Shown here: positions 60,074-64,000 of the stretch, piece after piece
Position numbering within the stretch: the first letter of the stretch is position 1
Layout: each line of letters begins with the position of its first letter
Source: Owenia fusiformis
Lineage: Eukaryota > Annelida > Polychaeta > Sabellida > Oweniidae
DNA: 64,000 nt
Assembly (NCBI GenBank): GCA_903813345.2
Contig: CAIIXF020000005.1
Span: 11,845,375 to 11,909,374, forward strand
Direction of reading: 5' to 3'
Notes under the pieces: model-generated
Database searches by the model: none
Told to the model about the DNA's origin: nothing
Seen by the model: the letters and a program-made list of their open reading frames with translations, nothing else
Position numbers and translations under genes: made by a program

Positions 60074-61348
60074 AATGCCTTGGTCACATAGGCTCCGATT
60101 TTCACTACGGCGCCCGGCCGATGAGTATTTTGTTCAAAATCGGCCGGCGAGCCCGGGCATCGTACGGGCGCCGGGCGATGATCGCCACTCATCGGCCGAT
60201 TTTTAGACATCGTACGGGCGCCGGCAGAGTTTTATCGCGGAGATAAAAGTTGCCGATGTCTTGGCGATTTTTCTCAACCAAACTCATCGGTACCTACCCG
60301 ACCGTGTCCCGTCCGGTCATCGTACGATTATCTTACGGCGCCCGGTGGCATCGCACGGTCGTCTTGGGATTTCGCGAGCTGATTTGTTTGATAAATCTTA
60401 ATAATGATTACTTATAAAGTGATATAAAGGTTTTAAAAATAATGAGGTAAGGAATTATAATTACTACACACTGTCAAAGATTTTTTATAAAACATAATTG
60501 GAACGATTGGGCTTACTGTAAAACAATGACACACATTTGAATGGTTGGGTGGGTGGGTTGATCTAGTCGTTCTTATATTGACATTAATCGTGTCATACAC
60601 ATTTAATAGAGTGATTCATTTTTATGCGTATATTCACTCATGCATATACCATTACAAATCATTTATTTTGTGAGTACAGTATTTTCAAGGGTCACAATTT
60701 TAATACGAGAGTTCACAGTCTCAATTAAAGTTAATATCCCAAAGGCTAAGAATAGAGGGGATAAGGCCAGTGGGCCATATATGAGGAAGGCTTTGGGAAG
60801 ACAGGTGGAAAAATACAATAACAATGCTTGTGAGCTGGTGGATGATGAAGATTTAGATGTGTCTAGGGAAGGGGGTACTCCACTTGAAATATAAAAAAAA
60901 TGCCAATTTCTTTGAAGATATTTTGAGCCATATTTTATGACCAAACAAATTCTCTCTACGAGAACAGACAAAAGAAAGATGCAGAAATATGGAATTTTGC
61001 TAATAGCATCGGATGGACAGGTAGACATAGTATTTGTTTATATGAAAAATCTAAAAATGAATTAAGGTCAGGGTGCACTTTGATGAAAAGACCACGTGCA
61101 GTATGGCAAGTGTAGATCGACCGATGTCCTGGCGGGTGCCGTACGGCCATCGGCAGATAGCCTTGCGATACCCGTGCGATGTCTTTCAGATTCAATTAAT
61201 TGCGGGCGCCGTACGATGCCTGTACTAATGTGACCATACTCACGATTAGATCAAGACATCGGTGAAAAGTCACCGGCGCCCTGTCGATTTAGAAATCGGC
61301 CGATGACTACTCATCGGCCGGCGCCCGGCAGCTATGTGACCTAGGCAT
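60074..61348. mobile_element. 1.3-kb element, GC-rich subterminal repeats
   Basis: Ends ATGCCTTGGTCACAT and ATGTGACCTAGGCAT are near-perfect inverses. Subterminal regions are unusually GC- and CpG-rich (GGCGCCCGGCCGAT, CATCGTACGGGCGCCG), with many inverted copies. A frame at 60640-60894 (ending SREGGTPLEI) is not recognised. A 138-bp relative lies at 30835. Confidence 0.85.
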
Positions 61349-61365
61349 AATATAAGCACTGACTT

Positions 61366-61542
61366 GTGCCTTTGTCTCATTTGATCTATGGTAACCGTAC
61401 GGCGGTCGTAGCTTCCCAACATCGAGAGAAATATGCAGCATAAAAATAAAGGGAAAAGCAGTACGATGTAGAATTTCTTTAATCGATTTTGTGAAGCTAC
61501 GACCGCCGTACGCCCGCTGTAGCGAAAATGTGACTGAGACTT
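61366..61542. mobile_element. Short MITE, CCGTACGGCGGTCGTAGC type
   Basis: The pair TACGGCGGTCGTAGCTTC / GAAGCTACGACCGCCGTA is perfectly inverted around about 80 bp. Related to 34083-34238. It adjoins the preceding element. Confidence 0.85.
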
Positions 61543-61909
61543 TAAAACCGACAAATTGCCCAAAAAATCAAATTCATTTTGCCCAAAATATAATTTTAAG
61601 TAATTAAAATAGTAAATCATGTGATCGAAGTTTAGCTGTGATTGTGAAACCGGCAAAACTAGTAATGCATAAGTGATGCATTCTGTTAGTATATGACTTC
61701 AAATAAACGTTTCCACTCAAACTGTTATCATGTTTTTTGTTTATAAGATTACAAGTTATGACCAATCGTATTGTATATTTTTGCAATGACTTAAATTTTT
61801 CCTGTTGCTATAATTTTCTCTCGTTGCTCCATTAAATACCCTGTAGTGTGCTGTACACAGACTTGCCAACCTAAAATGAAAAATTTTCTGGAGATTTAAA
61901 AAAAATTGC

Positions 61910-62580
61910 GGTACTTTTACGGGAGTTTTTTTCAAAATCCGGGAGTTTTTGCGGGAGTTTTTTGAAAAAATGCGGGAGTTTTTACGGGAGATTTTTGAAA
62001 AAAACGGTAGTTTTTACGGGAGATTTAAAAAAACGGAAGTTTTTGCGGTAAATTTTGAAAAACAACGGGAGTTTTTACGGGAGATTTTGAGAAAACGGGA
62101 GTTTTTACGGGAGATTTTTTAAAAAAGGTATTTTTCGCGGTAAATTTAAAAAAACGTGACTTTTTTACGGAAGATTTTAGAAAAAAACGGGAGTTTTTGC
62201 GGTAGGTTCTGAAAAAACGGGAGTTTTTACGGTAGGTTTTGAAAAAACGGGAGTTTTTTGCGGTAGATTTAAAAAAACGGGAGTTTTTACGGTAGATTTC
62301 TGAAAAAACGGGAGTTTATACGGTAGATTTCTGAAAAAACGGGAGTTTTTACGGTAGATTCTGAAAAAACGGGAGTTTTTACGGTAGATTTTGAAAAACA
62401 GGAGTTTTTTACGGTAGATTTCTGAAAAATTGAGAGTTTTTACTTTAGATTTTGTAAAAACGGGAGTTTTTACGGTAGATTTTGAAAGAACGGGAGTTTT
62501 TACGTTAGATTTCGGAAAAAACGGGAGTTTTTACGGTAGGTTTCTGAAAAAACGGGTGTTTTTACGGTAGCGTTTTTTAT
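61910..62580. repeat. About 30-bp minisatellite, about 22 copies
   Basis: Unit GAAAAAACGGGAGTTTTTAC plus GGTAGATTT with variants. The related array at 63110-63420 uses ACGGGAGATTTTACGGGAGT with TATACCAGAAT spacers. Confidence 0.95.
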
Positions 62581-62929
62581 ATTTCAAACTGTCTATATTA
62601 TTAATATGATCTGTTTAGATTATAGATACAACATTTTATTACTTTGGAAACGAATTGATCAAAGCTAAGTAAAATGTATATGTGGCGTTCACTATATGCT
62701 AAGGGCAATCTGCGTGAGGTTCCATTTTTAGGTTCGGTTTTTCGCGCATGAGCATTAAATCCAGCGATTTAATTGGTTGAAATTATTATGACGCATGCGC
62801 AGTTAATAAATTAATTAAAACTTATAATCTAAGATAGATGTCACTTAAGTTTATTATATCACAGCAGTCCCTACCCATAATGCGCCTTATATTGCGGGGA
62901 TATTTTGTTTAGCGCCATATAAAAACAAA

Positions 62930-63115
62930 ATGTATTCTCCCGACAGAAGTATGACAGAATATGAACTGACCCCCGTTTGTGGACATTTGGTGTGCAAACT
63001 TTATGAAAGTATCGATAGTGAACCATGGGAGCTAATCCTTCTTGGAGTAAAAGAAAGAAGCGTGCCTGCAATAATTATACAATCAAGGTCACAAATTTGT
63101 CAAATTCCTTTTAAA
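62930..63115 (+). CDS. Small ORF inside the TIR element, unrecognised
   Basis: ATG at 62930 opens MYSPDRSMTEYELTPVCGHL, then VCKLYESIDSEPWELILLG and VKERSVPAIIIQ, about 60 ordinary-looking residues before the frame runs into the minisatellite. Just upstream are ATATAAAAACAAA (62917) and the NRF-1-like ACGCATGCGCAGT (62791). Composition looks like a real first exon rather than repeat. It could be a captured host gene fragment. I do not recognise the protein and do not know whether it is expressed. Confidence 0.35.
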
Positions 63116-63450
63116 TACGGTAGATTTCGACAGCAAAAACCGAGATTTTACGGGAGTTATACCAAGAATACGGGAGATTTTACGGGAGTTATACCAGAAT
63201 ACGGGAGATTTTACGGGAGTTATACCAGAATACGGGAGATTTTACGGGAGATTTCAGCAAAAATACTGGAGATTTTACGGCCATATTTTTAAAAAAAATT
63301 ACGGGAGATTTTAGTAGAAATACGGTACGGGAGTTTACGGGAGTTTTTACGGGAGAAAACGGTACGGGAGTTTGGTATTTTTTACTGAAAAACAAAAAAT
63401 TTACGGGAGATTCCCGTAAAAAAACGGGAGGTTGGCAAGTCTGTGTACAG

Positions 63451-64000
63451 GACAATTGGTCGGGGTCGGGAGCTGGAAATGTTTTTATTGCATAAATATG
63501 ACCATTCTACAACCCATGAGAATCTACTCAGTCTAACAATTTCTGGTGCAAAAGTTGTCATTTTTAAATTTTACCCCTTGACAAAATTATTATAGGGGGT
63601 GCTAAGATACATGGCTAGCCTATATCTAAAAAATCAGTTGTCTAATTACCTTTTTTGGCATGGGTAAAGACCCAAAGAAGAGTGGATGATATACGGTAAC
63701 CGTAACCGAAGATCATGGCATTTTTTAAATTTCAGCGTTTGTGAACACGGATTCAAATATTTTCTTTATATCCTAATGATATATTAAACATATATTATTA
63801 TTTTGAGGTGAATGCATGTGCATCTTTCACAAGTGATATTCCTTGAAACCGATACGGCCAGTGGAATATCATCTCGTAAAAGGTATTCACCAAAAATAGA
63901 ATGAAATATTTGTTTTACTATATTACTGTCAATCTCACTAGGCCCTCCCCCAATATAATTAAATCATTTGTTTAAAATTTAAAAAACATAGGTTAATAAA
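63451..64000. other. No recognisable feature
   Basis: AT-rich right edge of the window; no supported exon, repeat or RNA gene. Confidence 0.5.

Larger units (their letters stand above)
61851..63450. mobile_element. 1.6-kb TIR element with ACGGGAGTTTTTACGG arrays and a small ORF
   Basis: Perfect 22-bp inverted ends, beginning CTGTACACAGACTTGCC at the left. The CAGACTTGCCAACC core recalls hAT ends (inference); TGTACA flanks that core on both sides. Two minisatellite arrays (61910-62580 and 63110-63420) surround a unique middle with promoter-like sequence and an ORF. Confidence 0.88.

Noticed and set aside
60640-60894. 84-codon ORF (ending SREGGTPLEI) after the channel
   Set aside because: Internal to a TIR element, no recognisable domain and no splice or promoter support; kept only as a note in that element's entry.

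Overview
This is a eukaryotic nuclear window: AT-rich, with short exons that have clean GT-AG junctions, introns from under 100 bp to about 8 kb, and many transposons, foldbacks and minisatellites. The genes are animal ones (nuclear receptor, Slo-type potassium channel). The interspersed repeats with tandem-repeat cores and the retained GPC1-type acyltransferase suggest a marine invertebrate, most likely a mollusc or other lophotrochozoan. That placement is inference; no rRNA or mitochondrial marker is present.

Three genes are supported. (1) 2626-6323 (+): the 3' half of a nuclear receptor (hinge plus complete ligand-binding domain, NR1I/J-like); its DNA-binding exons lie before the window. 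(2) 14446-27631 (-): a multi-exon glycerophosphocholine acyltransferase (GPC1/DUF2838 family), convergent with gene 1. Nine exons were found; the phases imply that one short exon is missing. (3) 32210-59796 (+): a complete Slo/BK-family potassium channel alpha subunit, divergent from gene 2. It has two alternative first exons, each encoding N-terminus plus S0, spliced to a common set of 22 exons. All junction phases agree and give 1113 or 1121 residues.

The most interesting signals are: the duplicated S0 first exons of the channel; its altered voltage-sensor and calcium-bowl residues; a 42-bp minisatellite in the acyltransferase gene that repeats an exon end together with its 5' splice site, in frame; an exact 84-bp copy of part of the receptor LBD exon just upstream of that exon; and a young 7.6-kb LTR retrotransposon, antisense, ending 82 bp before a channel exon.

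Most of the rest is mobile DNA: elements with matched ends (ATGTCACCACC and ATGTCCCCACC types with tandem-repeat cores), a hAT-like element with an 8-bp target duplication, TA-flanked mariner-like elements, near-palindromic foldbacks, a retroposed LINE/SINE tail with a 12-bp target duplication, and a 1.6-kb element at the right edge carrying a small ORF behind promoter-like sequence. The three genes have no obvious shared pathway; they are neighbours, not an operon.
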